64,000 bases of DNA from Segniliparus rugosus ATCC BAA-974 (lineage in GTDB: Bacteria; Actinomycetota; Actinomycetes; Mycobacteriales; Mycobacteriaceae): assembly GCF_000185725.2 (NCBI RefSeq), contig NZ_KI391953.1, positions 1,852,750-1,916,749 of the forward strand, read 5' to 3'. A model generated the notes under the pieces. The model worked only from the letters and a program-made list of their open reading frames with translations. It ran no database searches and was not told the origin of the DNA. The position numbers and the translations under genes are program-made. Shown here in pieces: positions 9,195-16,594 of this stretch (the stretch's first letter is position 1; each line of letters opens with the position of its first letter).

Positions 9195-9231
9195 CCCCAG
9201 CTCAGACTGTATTTCTGAGCTGGGGTATTTT
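9195..9231 (+). terminator. terminator after tRNA-Asn overlapping the integrase stop
   Basis: An 11-bp perfect stem (CCCCAGCTCAG, 9195-9205, with 9215-9225) and a 9-base loop are followed by TATTTTCGTTT. It sits 9 bp after the tRNA and can terminate it. The element supplies this terminator, because it lies inside the left boundary and contains the last codons of the integrase gene read from the other strand. Confidence 0.8.
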
Positions 9232-10536
9232 CGTTTCCGAGGCTTTTCCGAGCGCTGTGATCACGGATTGGTCACCAGCCTCTTGAGAAGCCCCTTCGGG
9301 AGCCGCCTTCGGGCGACCCGCACGGGGCACCAATGCCGCAGCCTTCTCTGCGGCGGACGCGCCCACCCCGCCCAAGAGGTGGCTGTAGGTGTCGCTCGTG
9401 AAGGCATGCCGGGAATGACCGAGCCGTTTTGACACGACTGCCATTTCCACGCCAGCCGCGAGCATGAGGCTCGCCTGCCCGTGACGGAGGTCATGAAGCC
9501 TGATTCGCCTGAGCCCGAGATCATCCGTCAGCTTGTTGAAACGCTCCGTCACATCGTCGGGTGGAGTCGGATTCCCGTCCTCACGAGCGAACACCAACCC
9601 GTGATCCACATAGAGGTCGCCCCACTCCTCGCGCTCCGCGTCCTGGGCGAGCCGTTGAGCCATCAACACACCGACAGTCGCCGCGTCCAAATCCACGATC
9701 CGGGCCTCGCCCGAAGCGGTCTTCGGGGTCGAGAACCGGAACTGCTTATGCTGGCCCTGGCAGTATGGGCAGGCGATCCCAGCACTCGACACGACGACGA
9801 GCTGCTGGCGCACCACGAAGACGCTCCGCTCGAAATCCAGGTCATCCCAACGCATACCGCATAGCTCCCCACGACGCAGCCCGGTGAGCGCAGCGACTTC
9901 GTACATCGGACCGAATCGCTCAGAAGCCGCATGGTCGAGGAAGAGCCCGAGGTCATGCGGCTCCCACGGACGGACCTTCGGCCTGGTCGCCGCAGGACGA
10001 TCTGAATCAGCGGCGGCGTTGAAACTGATCAGGCGTTTGCGCTTTGCCGCTCCGAGCGCAGAGCTGAGCGTCGCATGGACACGCCGGATCGAACTCGCCG
10101 ACAGCGGCTTGAGCTTTCTGTGTTTGCCCGTGGCGATTTTCTCGTTCGGGGCGGGCTGCTTCGGCGGCTTCGCGATCTCCCGCAGCATCTTCTCGATGTG
10201 CGTTGCCCGGAGGTCACGCAGCTTGATGTGCCCGAGGTGGGGGACAAGGTGCGTGTCGATGTGCTGGCGGTAGCCCTTCACTGTTTTCGCCCGGAGCCCC
10301 GCCGCCTCTTTGGCGTCGATCCAGTCCCGCAAGTACGCCGCTACTGTCACCGAACGGTCCACGTGGACGCCCTGGCGGATCTCGGCCAGGCGCTCCGTGA
10401 GCGCGTCCTCGGCGTCGTCCTTGATTCGGAAGCCTCGTTTGCGTTCCTGGCGGCGCTTGCCCGAAGTCGGGTCCGGGCCGAGGTCCACCACGTAATACCA
10501 GGTGCCACCCCTGGTCTTCTTGACGCTTCCGCGCAT
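9202..10536 (-). CDS. tyrosine site-specific integrase
   Basis: A 444-residue phage-type tyrosine recombinase. It has an N-terminal arm-binding region with GTWYYVVDLG, a SAM-like core-binding domain (residues about 62-165, TVAAYLRDWIDAK), and the catalytic domain. Visible catalytic residues are Arg221 (LTGLRRGEL), Lys272, His348 and Arg351 (LHDLRHG), His374 (LGHS) and the nucleophile Tyr384 (TSDTYSHLL). A CPYC pair at 256-259 in an insert between the Arg and Lys motifs may bind a metal. It lies next to attL and points at the tRNA, as expected for an enzyme that inserts and excises the element at tRNA-Asn. Confidence 0.97.
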   Translation of the reverse strand: MRGSVKKTRGGTWYYVVDLGPDPTSGKRRQERKRGFRIKDDAEDALTERLAEIRQGVHVDRSVTVAAYLRDWIDAKEAAGLRAKTVKGYRQHIDTHLVPHLGHIKLRDLRATHIEKMLREIAKPPKQPAPNEKIATGKHRKLKPLSASSIRRVHATLSSALGAAKRKRLISFNAAADSDRPAATRPKVRPWEPHDLGLFLDHAASERFGPMYEVAALTGLRRGELCGMRWDDLDFERSVFVVRQQLVVVSSAGIACPYCQGQHKQFRFSTPKTASGEARIVDLDAATVGVLMAQRLAQDAEREEWGDLYVDHGLVFAREDGNPTPPDDVTERFNKLTDDLGLRRIRLHDLRHGQASLMLAAGVEMAVVSKRLGHSRHAFTSDTYSHLLGGVGASAAEKAAALVPRAGRPKAAPEGASQEAGDQSVITALGKASETKIPQLRNTV

Positions 10537-10623
10537 GGCTCAGTCCTCCTTCTTGTTCGTGCGGCACTTATCGAGAGATGATCGGCCAAGGCACCGACAA
10601 ACTTCAGCCGTGACTGCGGCCTG

Positions 10624-11196
10624 CTACTGCTTGTTCTCGTCGTCGGCCTGTCGAGCTGGTTCCTGCTGTTCGACCTGGTGGCGGGCGAAGCGCTCCATCG
10701 CGGCGAACCCCTGCCCGAAGGCTTGCTGCGCCGAGAACATATGCATGAAGTCGGCATAGAGCTGGTCTGAGTAGCCGGCATCGCGGACGGAACTCTGTAT
10801 GAACTCGTCGATGAGCACGACGTTCCCGATGTGCCACGCCTCCGAGAGCGCCTGCGCGGCCTTCTGCCATTCCTCCCACGCCCCGCGGGATGTCAGCACA
10901 AGGAGCTGGCTGACGCGGCGCACGTTCCCCAGCGCGGCGCGGATGTGCGCCTCGGCCGATGTTTTGGGGCTCGAGGACATAGCCTCCACAGTGCTGCCCA
11001 ACGCCTGCGCGATGGCGAAAGCCTCGCCCAATTTCACGGGCCGGGCGCCCGCCTCGATGCGCTGAACCGTGGCTTGGTGAAATGGCAACCCCACTTCGCG
11101 AAGCTGGCGCGCCAGTGCCTCCTGGCTGAGGTCCATGTTCTCTCGCAGCTGTGCGACCTGAAGTGCGAAGTTTCGGTCAAAATCGTCGGTCGTCAT
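10624..11196 (-). CDS. XRE-family transcriptional repressor of the element
   Basis: A 190-residue regulator with an N-terminal helix-turn-helix (LRENMDLSQEALARQLREVG, then ATVQRIEAGARPVKLGEA) and a long helical C-terminal region without recognised domain. I chose the ATG at 11196, which has AGGAG 8 bases upstream, over a longer frame from 11232. It is divergent from the excisionase-like gene across an AT-rich intergenic region with repeated CAATACAA boxes. A role as the lysogeny-type repressor controlling xis and replication is inferred from this position. Confidence 0.85.
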   Translation of the reverse strand: MTTDDFDRNFALQVAQLRENMDLSQEALARQLREVGLPFHQATVQRIEAGARPVKLGEAFAIAQALGSTVEAMSSSPKTSAEAHIRAALGNVRRVSQLLVLTSRGAWEEWQKAAQALSEAWHIGNVVLIDEFIQSSVRDAGYSDQLYADFMHMFSAQQAFGQGFAAMERFARHQVEQQEPARQADDENKQ

Positions 11197-11328
11197 CTCA
11201 AGCTCCTGTTCGTGGGATCGCAATACAAGCATGATAACAGATCATTATTAAAAATCCAATACAAATCGTTGTTGTACATGGTAGTCTGTAGCTAGACGTC
11301 GCATAGGCGACCGATCGCAGGAGGAAAA
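11197..11328. promoter_or_regulatory. divergent control region with repeated CAATACAA boxes
   Basis: A 132-bp AT-rich region between the divergent repressor and xis-like genes. The octamer CAATACAA occurs at 11221-11228 and 11257-11264, 36 bp apart, with a partial inverted match (TTGTTGTAC) just downstream. These are candidate operators of the XRE regulator. A strong Shine-Dalgarno (GCAGGAGG) precedes the ATG at 11329. Confidence 0.5.
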
Positions 11329-11550
11329 ATGGCAGTCAGATGGACAATTGAGAGGATCCGAGAGCTCGGACCTGTAACAAAACCCCAGGTCGCTTTCGAC
11401 GTGCTTGGGATCAGTGAGGCGACCGGCTACGCCGCGTTGCGTGACGGGAGCTTCCCAGTGAGGGTGCTGCGCATCGGCAAGCGCTGGGTTATCCCCACGT
11501 CGGGGCTGCTGAAGGCGCTCGAGCTTGATCAAGAATCCGACGCTGCGTGA
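11329..11550 (+). CDS. excisionase / MerR-type HTH small protein
   Basis: A 73-residue DNA-binding protein with a winged-helix layout: KPQVAFDVLGISEATGYAAL, then FPVRVLRIGKRWVIPTSGLL, the common pattern of helix 17 excisionases. In integrative elements such proteins direct the integrase toward excision and may also activate transcription. Its position, first gene opposite the repressor, supports Xis. It could instead be a RepA-type activator; the sequence cannot separate these. Confidence 0.8.
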   Translation: MAVRWTIERIRELGPVTKPQVAFDVLGISEATGYAALRDGSFPVRVLRIGKRWVIPTSGLLKALELDQESDAA

Positions 11551-11658
11551 CCCCAGGAAATAGCCAACCCCCGCGTGGACACGGTGTTCGCGGCACCGAA
11601 CGCGAGGGCGGGCACCAGCCCAAACGAAACGACTAAGAAACGAAAGGCAGGTATCTCC

Positions 11659-11937
11659 ATGATACAGCTGAAGGCAGATGAAACGCGCCCCGAGGGGATC
11701 GTTGCGGTCACCGTCTACACGAGGCCGGCCTGTGTCCAGTGCGGCGCGACCTTGCGGCTTCTCAACGCATACGGCGTTCCGGTCGTGTTGGTCGACGTGT
11801 CGGAGGACGAGGCCGCCGCAGATCGCTTGAGGAGGCTCGGACACATGAGCCTGCCCGTCGTCGTCGCCGGGGCGAGAAGTTGGTCCGGTTTCCGTGATGA
11901 CCTTATCCGCGAGCTGGCGAAGGAGGCGGCGGCGTGA
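11659..11937 (+). CDS. NrdH-like glutaredoxin
   Basis: A 92-residue thioredoxin-fold protein: VTVYTRPACVQCGATLRLLN with the CVQC redox pair, VDVSEDEAAADRL, a cis-Pro loop LPVVV, and WSGFRDDLI, the C-terminal signature of NrdH redoxins, which reduce class Ib ribonucleotide reductase. The ATG at 11659 is preferred because redoxin similarity starts shortly after it. It overlaps the primase-polymerase gene by 4 bases (GTGA), suggesting that dNTP supply and element replication are co-expressed. Confidence 0.85.
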   Translation: MIQLKADETRPEGIVAVTVYTRPACVQCGATLRLLNAYGVPVVLVDVSEDEAAADRLRRLGHMSLPVVVAGARSWSGFRDDLIRELAKEAAA

Positions 11938-13973
11938 ACGAGAAGTACGAGGGCGCGCTGCGCCTCGCCAAGCTGGGGTGGGCCGTGATCCCCGTGCACT
12001 ACGTCGTGCCGTCCACCGGCGTGTGCTCCTGCGGCAACGCCGACCCCAAGCACTCGACGGGCAAGCACCCCATCCGGGGCGGCTGGCAGAACGGCCCAGC
12101 CGCGACCGAGGCCGACGTGTACTCGCTCTTCATGGAGGAGAACCCGCGCTACAACGTGGGGGTCAGAACCGGGAAAGTCTCGGGCTTCTTCGCCCTCGAC
12201 GTGGACCCCCGCCACGGGGGCGACGAGACCCTCGCCGCGCTGGTGGCCGAGCACGGGGCGCTGCCCGCGACCGTGGTCGTGCGCACGGGCTCGGGCGGGC
12301 AGCACTACTACTTCCAGCTCCCCGAGGACTTCGAGGTCGGCAACAACAAGTCGTACATCGGCGACGGCCTGGACGTGCGCGGCAAGGGCGGGTTCGTCGT
12401 CGCCCCGCCGTCGGCCTCGGGGGAGGGCGGCTACAGGTTCGAGTCCGACCCGGAGACGACGGCGATCGCCCCGGCCCCGGAGTGGCTCCTCGAGCTCCTG
12501 CGCCCGAAGGCCAACGAGCAGGAGGCCGAGGCGGTCGTCGTCGAGGACCTGCCCGACCGCGACGGCATGCCCGAGTCGGTCCAGCGGCGCTACGACGCGT
12601 ACGCCAGGGCGGCGGTGGCCTCCGAGGCGGACTTGTACCGCAACGCCCCGCTCGGGCGCGGCAACGACGCGCTCTTCACCGCGGCCTGCAACGGCTTCGA
12701 GATCTCGAACTCGCCGTGGAACGCCGTGACCGGCAAGGACGTGCGCGCCGCGCTGGAGGCCGCACGGGTCGAGCGGGCCAAATGGCGCGGGGCCGGGGGC
12801 GGGCAGACCGAGGAAGAGTTCCGCAAGACCGTGGACTCCGCGCGCAACACCACCACGGGCAAGGGCCGCCGTCCGCCCGAGGAGCGGGAGGACAAGCAGA
12901 TAGGCGGTGATGAGGTGGACGACATGCATGTCTTGGACGACCATGTGAAATGGCTGCTGGACCAGTTCGTCGACTCGCAGGATGTCGACGCGGCACCGGA
13001 CCGCAGGCCCCTGATCAAGGGGATTCTGAAAGCTAATTCCGAAGCCTGGATGATCGGGCTGTCCGGCGACTTCAAGTCGTTCGTCGCGCTCGATATGGCG
13101 ATGCACGTCGCTTGCGGGCGGAAGTGGCGGGATCGGAAGACGAAGCAGGGGAAAGTCGTCTACATCGCGGGCGAGGGCTCGGACGGCCTGATGGACCGGA
13201 TCAGGGCTTGGGAGCGGGTCTACGACGAGAAGCCCGAGCGAGGTGCGCTGAGTTTTCTGCCCATGCCGGTCCAGGCCGCGAAGCTTGGCGACTGGTGGGC
13301 GCTGGTGAAGGCATGCGAGCAGATCAGCCCGGCCCTGATCGTCATCGACACCCAGGCCCGAATGACTGTGGGGCTGGATGAGAACTCCGCGAAGGACATG
13401 GGCATATATGTGGAAGCTGTGCGCAAGTTGCGGCAACACACCAGCGCGTGCGTGCTCACCATCCACCACGTCGGGCGCAACGGCGGCGACGCCCGTGGCT
13501 CCTCCGCGCTTGACGGCGCGCAGGACACGGAGATCCGGGTGGAGAGGGACAAGAAAAGCTCGGACGGGCCTCTTTCGGTGAGGATCAGCCTCGACAAGCA
13601 GAAAGACGGGTCCACCGAGGTCTCATCGCTAGCGAAGATGCGTGTCGTGGAACTGGGAGTCGACGAGGACGGGGACAAAGTGACGTCCCTGGCGCTGGAG
13701 CCGTTCGACCCGTTCGCGCAGCCGAAGCCGGCGCTGCCCGACCACATCGCGAACCTCTCGGAGAATCAAGGGCTGGTCTACGAGGTGCTCCGCGAGTTCG
13801 CGAACCACGAGAACGGTGCGACGGTCGTGGAGATCCAGGGTTGGTTGCTGGAGTCGCCCCGTGTCAAGAAAGCCCGCGGGTCGATCAGCTCGGCCCTCAC
13901 CGCGCTCGTCGAAAAGGACAAGGTCGTCCGGCTCGGCAAGACCCGGTTCGTGCTCAAGGAGCACACGTGCTGA
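11934..13973 (+). CDS. bifunctional primase-polymerase / AAA ATPase replication protein
   Basis: A 679-residue replication initiator-helicase type protein with a GTG start. Residues about 5-190 form a Prim-Pol domain: Asp89 and Asp91 in FALDVDPRHGG, GSGGQHYYF with His124, and GLDVRGKGGFVVAPPS. A linker leads to a RecA/AAA_25-like ATPase (residues about 370-560): nucleotide-binding loop GLSGDFKS (375-382), Walker B ALIVIDT (467-473) and a THE-like HHVGRNGG segment. The C-terminus has a winged-helix-like region. It probably primes and unwinds the element during replication. The loop lacks the canonical GKS/T glycine before Lys. The candidate origin lies just downstream. Confidence 0.9.
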   Translation: MNEKYEGALRLAKLGWAVIPVHYVVPSTGVCSCGNADPKHSTGKHPIRGGWQNGPAATEADVYSLFMEENPRYNVGVRTGKVSGFFALDVDPRHGGDETLAALVAEHGALPATVVVRTGSGGQHYYFQLPEDFEVGNNKSYIGDGLDVRGKGGFVVAPPSASGEGGYRFESDPETTAIAPAPEWLLELLRPKANEQEAEAVVVEDLPDRDGMPESVQRRYDAYARAAVASEADLYRNAPLGRGNDALFTAACNGFEISNSPWNAVTGKDVRAALEAARVERAKWRGAGGGQTEEEFRKTVDSARNTTTGKGRRPPEEREDKQIGGDEVDDMHVLDDHVKWLLDQFVDSQDVDAAPDRRPLIKGILKANSEAWMIGLSGDFKSFVALDMAMHVACGRKWRDRKTKQGKVVYIAGEGSDGLMDRIRAWERVYDEKPERGALSFLPMPVQAAKLGDWWALVKACEQISPALIVIDTQARMTVGLDENSAKDMGIYVEAVRKLRQHTSACVLTIHHVGRNGGDARGSSALDGAQDTEIRVERDKKSSDGPLSVRISLDKQKDGSTEVSSLAKMRVVELGVDEDGDKVTSLALEPFDPFAQPKPALPDHIANLSENQGLVYEVLREFANHENGATVVEIQGWLLESPRVKKARGSISSALTALVEKDKVVRLGKTRFVLKEHTC

Positions 13974-13988
13974 GCACAGCCGTGGAGC

Positions 13989-14173
13989 GCCGGAATCCGC
14001 CGGAACTGTTTCCGGCGAGTTCTCAAGGATCGACACGATCCGCCGGAATTGCCGGAACTTCGCCGGGCCTCTGACCAGGCATGCCGGAAACCCGCCGGAA
14101 GCGCCGGAACACAACCGCGCATCTGCCGGAAAAACGCGCCGGAAACCCCCTTTAGGGGTTCCGGCGTTCCGGC
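13989..14173. repeat. iteron-like array of GCCGGAA heptamers (candidate replication origin)
   Basis: Twelve exact copies of GCCGGAA occur in 185 bp: forward at 13989, 13999, 14042, 14051, 14083, 14094, 14103, 14125 and 14138, and inverted at 14010, 14159 and 14167. A thirteenth near copy (GCCGGG) is at 14062. Start-to-start distances are mostly close to multiples of one helical turn, about 10.5 bp. A hairpin (AACCCC / GGGGTT, 14144-14160) lies inside. Directly following the replication-protein gene, this is the best candidate for the element's origin. Confidence 0.75.
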
Positions 14174-14198
14174 GAAGCCGACGAAGAATGATTCGAAG

Positions 14199-14642
14199 TC
14201 ACCCCCGCCAGGGGCCGAGGTCGGACCACGGCCCGACTTCGTTCTCCACCCAGTCGAGGAGGATCACCGCGAAGAGCGCGCCCTTGCGGTTGTGGTCGAG
14301 CGTGGCCTCCAGCTCGCCGGTCTCCGAGAGTCTTTCTCCGATGGCCTCGCGCTCGGCCTCCAATTCGACGAACGCCGAGGCCCCGAATTGGTCGCCCGTC
14401 TTGCGCGTCGCCCATCGCAGGTCCGACGCGAGGACCTCCTCGCCGTCGGCGAAACGGCGCAGAACGTGTGTGGCGTGCCAGTCGTCCGATATCGCGCCGG
14501 AATCGGCCAAGAATCTCGCGGCGTGGCGGGCGAAGGCGGAGGAGGCCCACGGGCGGGCGTCGTCGGCCCACGACAACACGCCGATCAGCACCTCGTCGTC
14601 GCTGATCTCGAAATCGTCCGCTCTCACTGTTCGCATGCCCAC
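14199..14642 (-). CDS. hypothetical protein, 147 residues
   Basis: An acidic, mostly helical protein with no family that I recognise. It has a central DDWHATHVLRRFADGEEV segment and a C-terminal LLDWVENEVGPW, and no signal peptide or membrane segment. The start is either of two ATGs two codons apart. It is the only minus-strand gene between the repressor and 20.3 kb, and it lies between the iteron-like array and the palindrome region, so a role in replication control is possible but unsupported. Confidence 0.6.
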   Translation of the reverse strand: MGMRTVRADDFEISDDEVLIGVLSWADDARPWASSAFARHAARFLADSGAISDDWHATHVLRRFADGEEVLASDLRWATRKTGDQFGASAFVELEAEREAIGERLSETGELEATLDHNRKGALFAVILLDWVENEVGPWSDLGPWRG

Positions 14643-14710
14643 ACGCTACAGCGGTCCGCCGATATTCGCGGCCTCGCCAGGCCCCGCCGACATCTGTGCC
14701 CGCAAGCCGA

Positions 14711-14754
14711 GGACCTGATTTTCGGCGGAGCGCGCTCCGCCGAAAATCAGGTCC
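14711..14754. repeat. perfect 44-bp palindrome
   Basis: Bases 14711-14732 and 14733-14754 are exact reverse complements with no spacer. It lies in non-coding DNA of the element, between the replication and transfer gene blocks. Candidate roles are a cis-acting transfer locus, a cruciform origin signal or a dimeric protein-binding site. Confidence 0.85.
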
Positions 14755-14761
14755 GGAGGAG

Positions 14762-14833
14762 CATCCCCCTTCGGGGGGATGTCTGGCCAGCCCTGTCCCC
14801 GATCGGCCCCATGGTCCGGTGGGGCAGAGCCCC
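14762..14833. repeat. cluster of GC-rich hairpins beside the palindrome
   Basis: The hairpin 14762-14781 has an 8-bp perfect stem closed by a TTCG tetraloop. Two further inverted repeats follow: GCCCCA/TGGGGC at 14806-14825 and GGGGC/GCCCC at 14821-14833, which overlap and so exclude each other. Together with the palindrome they make a dense structured segment. Confidence 0.7.
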
Positions 14834-14946
14834 GAGGGCACGGCATCCCTCACGACGGATCCCGCTGATCGATTCTTTCGCGAACGAGCCGAGAGTCCTC
14901 CCGCAGCTTGCCGGAAGCGCCGGTCCCATTCGCCGTTACCGAATTG

Positions 14947-14959
14947 TGATCATGGATCA
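14947..14959. promoter_or_regulatory. inverted repeat TGATC-ATG-GATCA in AT-rich promoter region
   Basis: A perfect 5-bp inverted repeat with 3-bp spacer sits at the start of the AT-rich stretch upstream of the gene string beginning at 15069. It is a candidate operator for the transfer operon. No -10/-35 pair with proper spacing could be assigned with confidence. Confidence 0.35.
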
Positions 14960-15068
14960 GATGTCAAATAAACCACTATACATTGTGGTCAAAGTAAAAT
15001 AGAGGCACAACATCTAGTATTTGAATGACTATCGGCTTTGGTTTTCGGAGCCAGAAAGGATGGGGAAA

Positions 15069-15308
15069 ATGAAAGCGATTTTCCTCCCGCTCTCCCGCTT
15101 CAGGGACCTCCCGGTGGAAGCGAGGCTCGGAATCGACCCGGACCCCGAGAGCTACGAGGCGGCGGTGCAGAGCCCTTCGCTCCGAGCGCTCCACGAGGGC
15201 ATCGCCCTCGACGGCGCGCTCCTCGGCGTGGACGAGCCTGTTATCTCGGTGACCAGGCTCTTGGCGAACGTCGAGCGCGCTGTGGCGATCTTGCGTAAGG
15301 AAAAATGA
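15069..15308 (+). CDS. hypothetical protein, 79 residues
   Basis: A small soluble protein of unknown function (FLPLSRFRDLPVEARLGIDP near the start, a helical C-terminus LLANVERAVAILRKEK). I chose the ATG at 15069, with AGAAAGGA upstream; an in-frame ATG at 15060 and a TTG at 15021 are alternatives. It is the first gene of the plus-strand block that leads to the FtsK-like translocase, and the next gene begins 2 bases after its stop. Confidence 0.6.
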   Translation: MKAIFLPLSRFRDLPVEARLGIDPDPESYEAAVQSPSLRALHEGIALDGALLGVDEPVISVTRLLANVERAVAILRKEK

Positions 15309-15309
15309 G

Positions 15310-15720
15310 ATGCGTGCAATGCCCTTGCCACCGTGCCTCGACGACGGCCTGCCCGACGGCTTGATTTGTCGAGTCCCGGTCGAGCCCACCACGGTCGTCA
15401 AGAACCTGTGCCCGTCCCCGGTCGCCCCGCACCGCGAACTTCTGTCCTGCTCGGACGAACCTGCGGCGCAGTCGGATTGCTCCATGGATTTCACCGCTGG
15501 GCACCTCGTCTGCGCTGGCGATCCTCCGGTGACCGAGGTCCAGCCGAGCGGGTTCACCGCCACGCTCCTCGCCCCGCCGCCTGCGCCCTTGTTTCAGCAC
15601 GCCGCGCAGGCCGGTTTGGACCCGGTCACGTCGTGGCTCGCCGTGCTCCTCGTGGCTGGCGCGGTTACAAGCGCAGCAGCGCGGGGCCTGCGATCCGCCC
15701 GGAGGGGAGCACGACAATGA
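15310..15720 (+). CDS. small Cys-containing membrane protein
   Basis: A 136-residue protein with several cysteines in the N-terminal half (CLDDGLPDGLICRVP, LLSCSDEP, CSMDFTAGHLVCAG) and one C-terminal membrane segment (DPVTSWLAVLLVAGAVTSAA) followed by Arg residues. The orientation is probably N-out. No family is recognised. It overlaps the following gene by 4 bases (ATGA), so it belongs to the same coupled block. Confidence 0.55.
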   Translation: MRAMPLPPCLDDGLPDGLICRVPVEPTTVVKNLCPSPVAPHRELLSCSDEPAAQSDCSMDFTAGHLVCAGDPPVTEVQPSGFTATLLAPPPAPLFQHAAQAGLDPVTSWLAVLLVAGAVTSAAARGLRSARRGARQ

Positions 15721-16193
15721 GCTACGAAACCAGCGGCTTGAGCACCTTGATCTTCACCGGCTCAGCTCCCGCGAAGATCAAGGCATGGTTGGTCGAGAAT
15801 CCCGACGAGCATTTCGCCCCTCCCGAGGAGGGCGAACGCCATCCGGTCGAAGTCGCGGTGGAGAGCGTCGCCAACGCCTCAGCTTGGGACGGCGACACGA
15901 AGGAAGACGTGGCACGCGCGCTGGCCACGCTCCGGGTCCTGTGCGCCGAGCCGCGTATGCGAAACGGCCTCGTACGAGCCTGGTCCCGGATCAACACTGG
16001 TTCGATCATGCTCTCCGGCCTGGAGGCGGACGAGCCGCGCGAGCTCGTCTTGGGCGGTCTGCGCGAGGCGAGGCGCATCGTCCACAAGGCATTGCGCCAT
16101 GCGCTGCTCTGGCGGACAGAAGGCTTGACCCGCGAGCACCAGGCGATGTCCGCCCGGCTGGCCGAGAGCGCGGGAGAGAGGGCTGGGGCATGA
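15717..16193 (+). CDS. hypothetical protein, 158 residues
   Basis: A soluble, mostly helical protein with no recognised domain. It opens MSYETSGLSTLIFTGSAPAK and has a central ATLRVLCAEPRMRNGLVRAW region and a helical, basic C-terminus. ATGA overlaps at both ends couple it to its neighbours. Given its position before the membrane proteins and the translocase it may be a transfer accessory protein; this is inference from context only. Confidence 0.6.
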   Translation: MSYETSGLSTLIFTGSAPAKIKAWLVENPDEHFAPPEEGERHPVEVAVESVANASAWDGDTKEDVARALATLRVLCAEPRMRNGLVRAWSRINTGSIMLSGLEADEPRELVLGGLREARRIVHKALRHALLWRTEGLTREHQAMSARLAESAGERAGA

Positions 16194-16591
16194 CAACATT
16201 TCTCATCGTCCTGCTGGTCGTCGGCGCAGTGATCACGCTCCTGTCCCTGGCGGCCAACCGCACGGACACTCGGCGTGTTGACGACGAGAGTCCTTACGCC
16301 GACGCTCAGCGCACGTTCATCAGGCTCATCGAGAGCGAGGAGGGGAAGGCGTTCTTGACCTCTTGCCAGGCCGCGTCCAAGCGCGACGGCGAGTACGACG
16401 GCCCTTCAGTCAGTGCAGTCCACGAGACCAGCGTCGACTTGAGCGTCCCGGCCGGCAAGGCCGCCGCGTTCAACAAGAGGTCGGTCCTCGACGAGCTCGG
16501 GAACGTGGTCAGCGCCCGCCTCTCTGCGAAGCCGATTGGGGGCGGTCAAGTCCGAATATCGTTCAGCCCCTTCTACGGAGAGGAGGAATGA
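16190..16591 (+). CDS. small single-pass membrane protein
   Basis: A 133-residue protein with an N-terminal membrane segment (TFLIVLLVVGAVITLLSLAA) and a soluble, probably cytoplasmic C-terminal domain containing SVDLSVPAGKAAAFNKRSVL. No family is recognised. It overlaps the upstream gene by 4 bases and is 3 bases from the next start. Small membrane proteins upstream of the FtsK-like Tra gene are typical of AICE transfer regions (Spd-type spread proteins), which is the most likely class. Confidence 0.6.
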   Translation: MTTFLIVLLVVGAVITLLSLAANRTDTRRVDDESPYADAQRTFIRLIESEEGKAFLTSCQAASKRDGEYDGPSVSAVHETSVDLSVPAGKAAAFNKRSVLDELGNVVSARLSAKPIGGGQVRISFSPFYGEEE

Positions 16592-16594
16592 CGG

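Larger units (their letters stand above)
14643..15068. other. non-coding region with palindromes and an AT-rich promoter segment
   Basis: 426 bp without a credible gene. The first part holds a perfect 44-bp palindrome and three smaller inverted repeats. The last 130 bp are AT-rich and precede a string of coupled plus-strand genes running to the FtsK-like and RuvC-like genes, so they likely contain the promoter of that operon. Its position between replication and transfer genes suits a cis-acting transfer or origin site. Confidence 0.6.

Noticed and set aside
11715..13469. 584-codon minus-strand frame opposite the Prim-Pol gene
   Set aside because: Shadow of the plus-strand replication protein, with no start signal or motif.
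13816..14718. Plus-strand frame of 300 codons through the GCCGGAA array
   Set aside because: It begins inside the Prim-Pol gene in another frame, has a repetitive Arg/Ser/Pro composition and no ribosome-binding site; the phased heptamers explain the sequence better.
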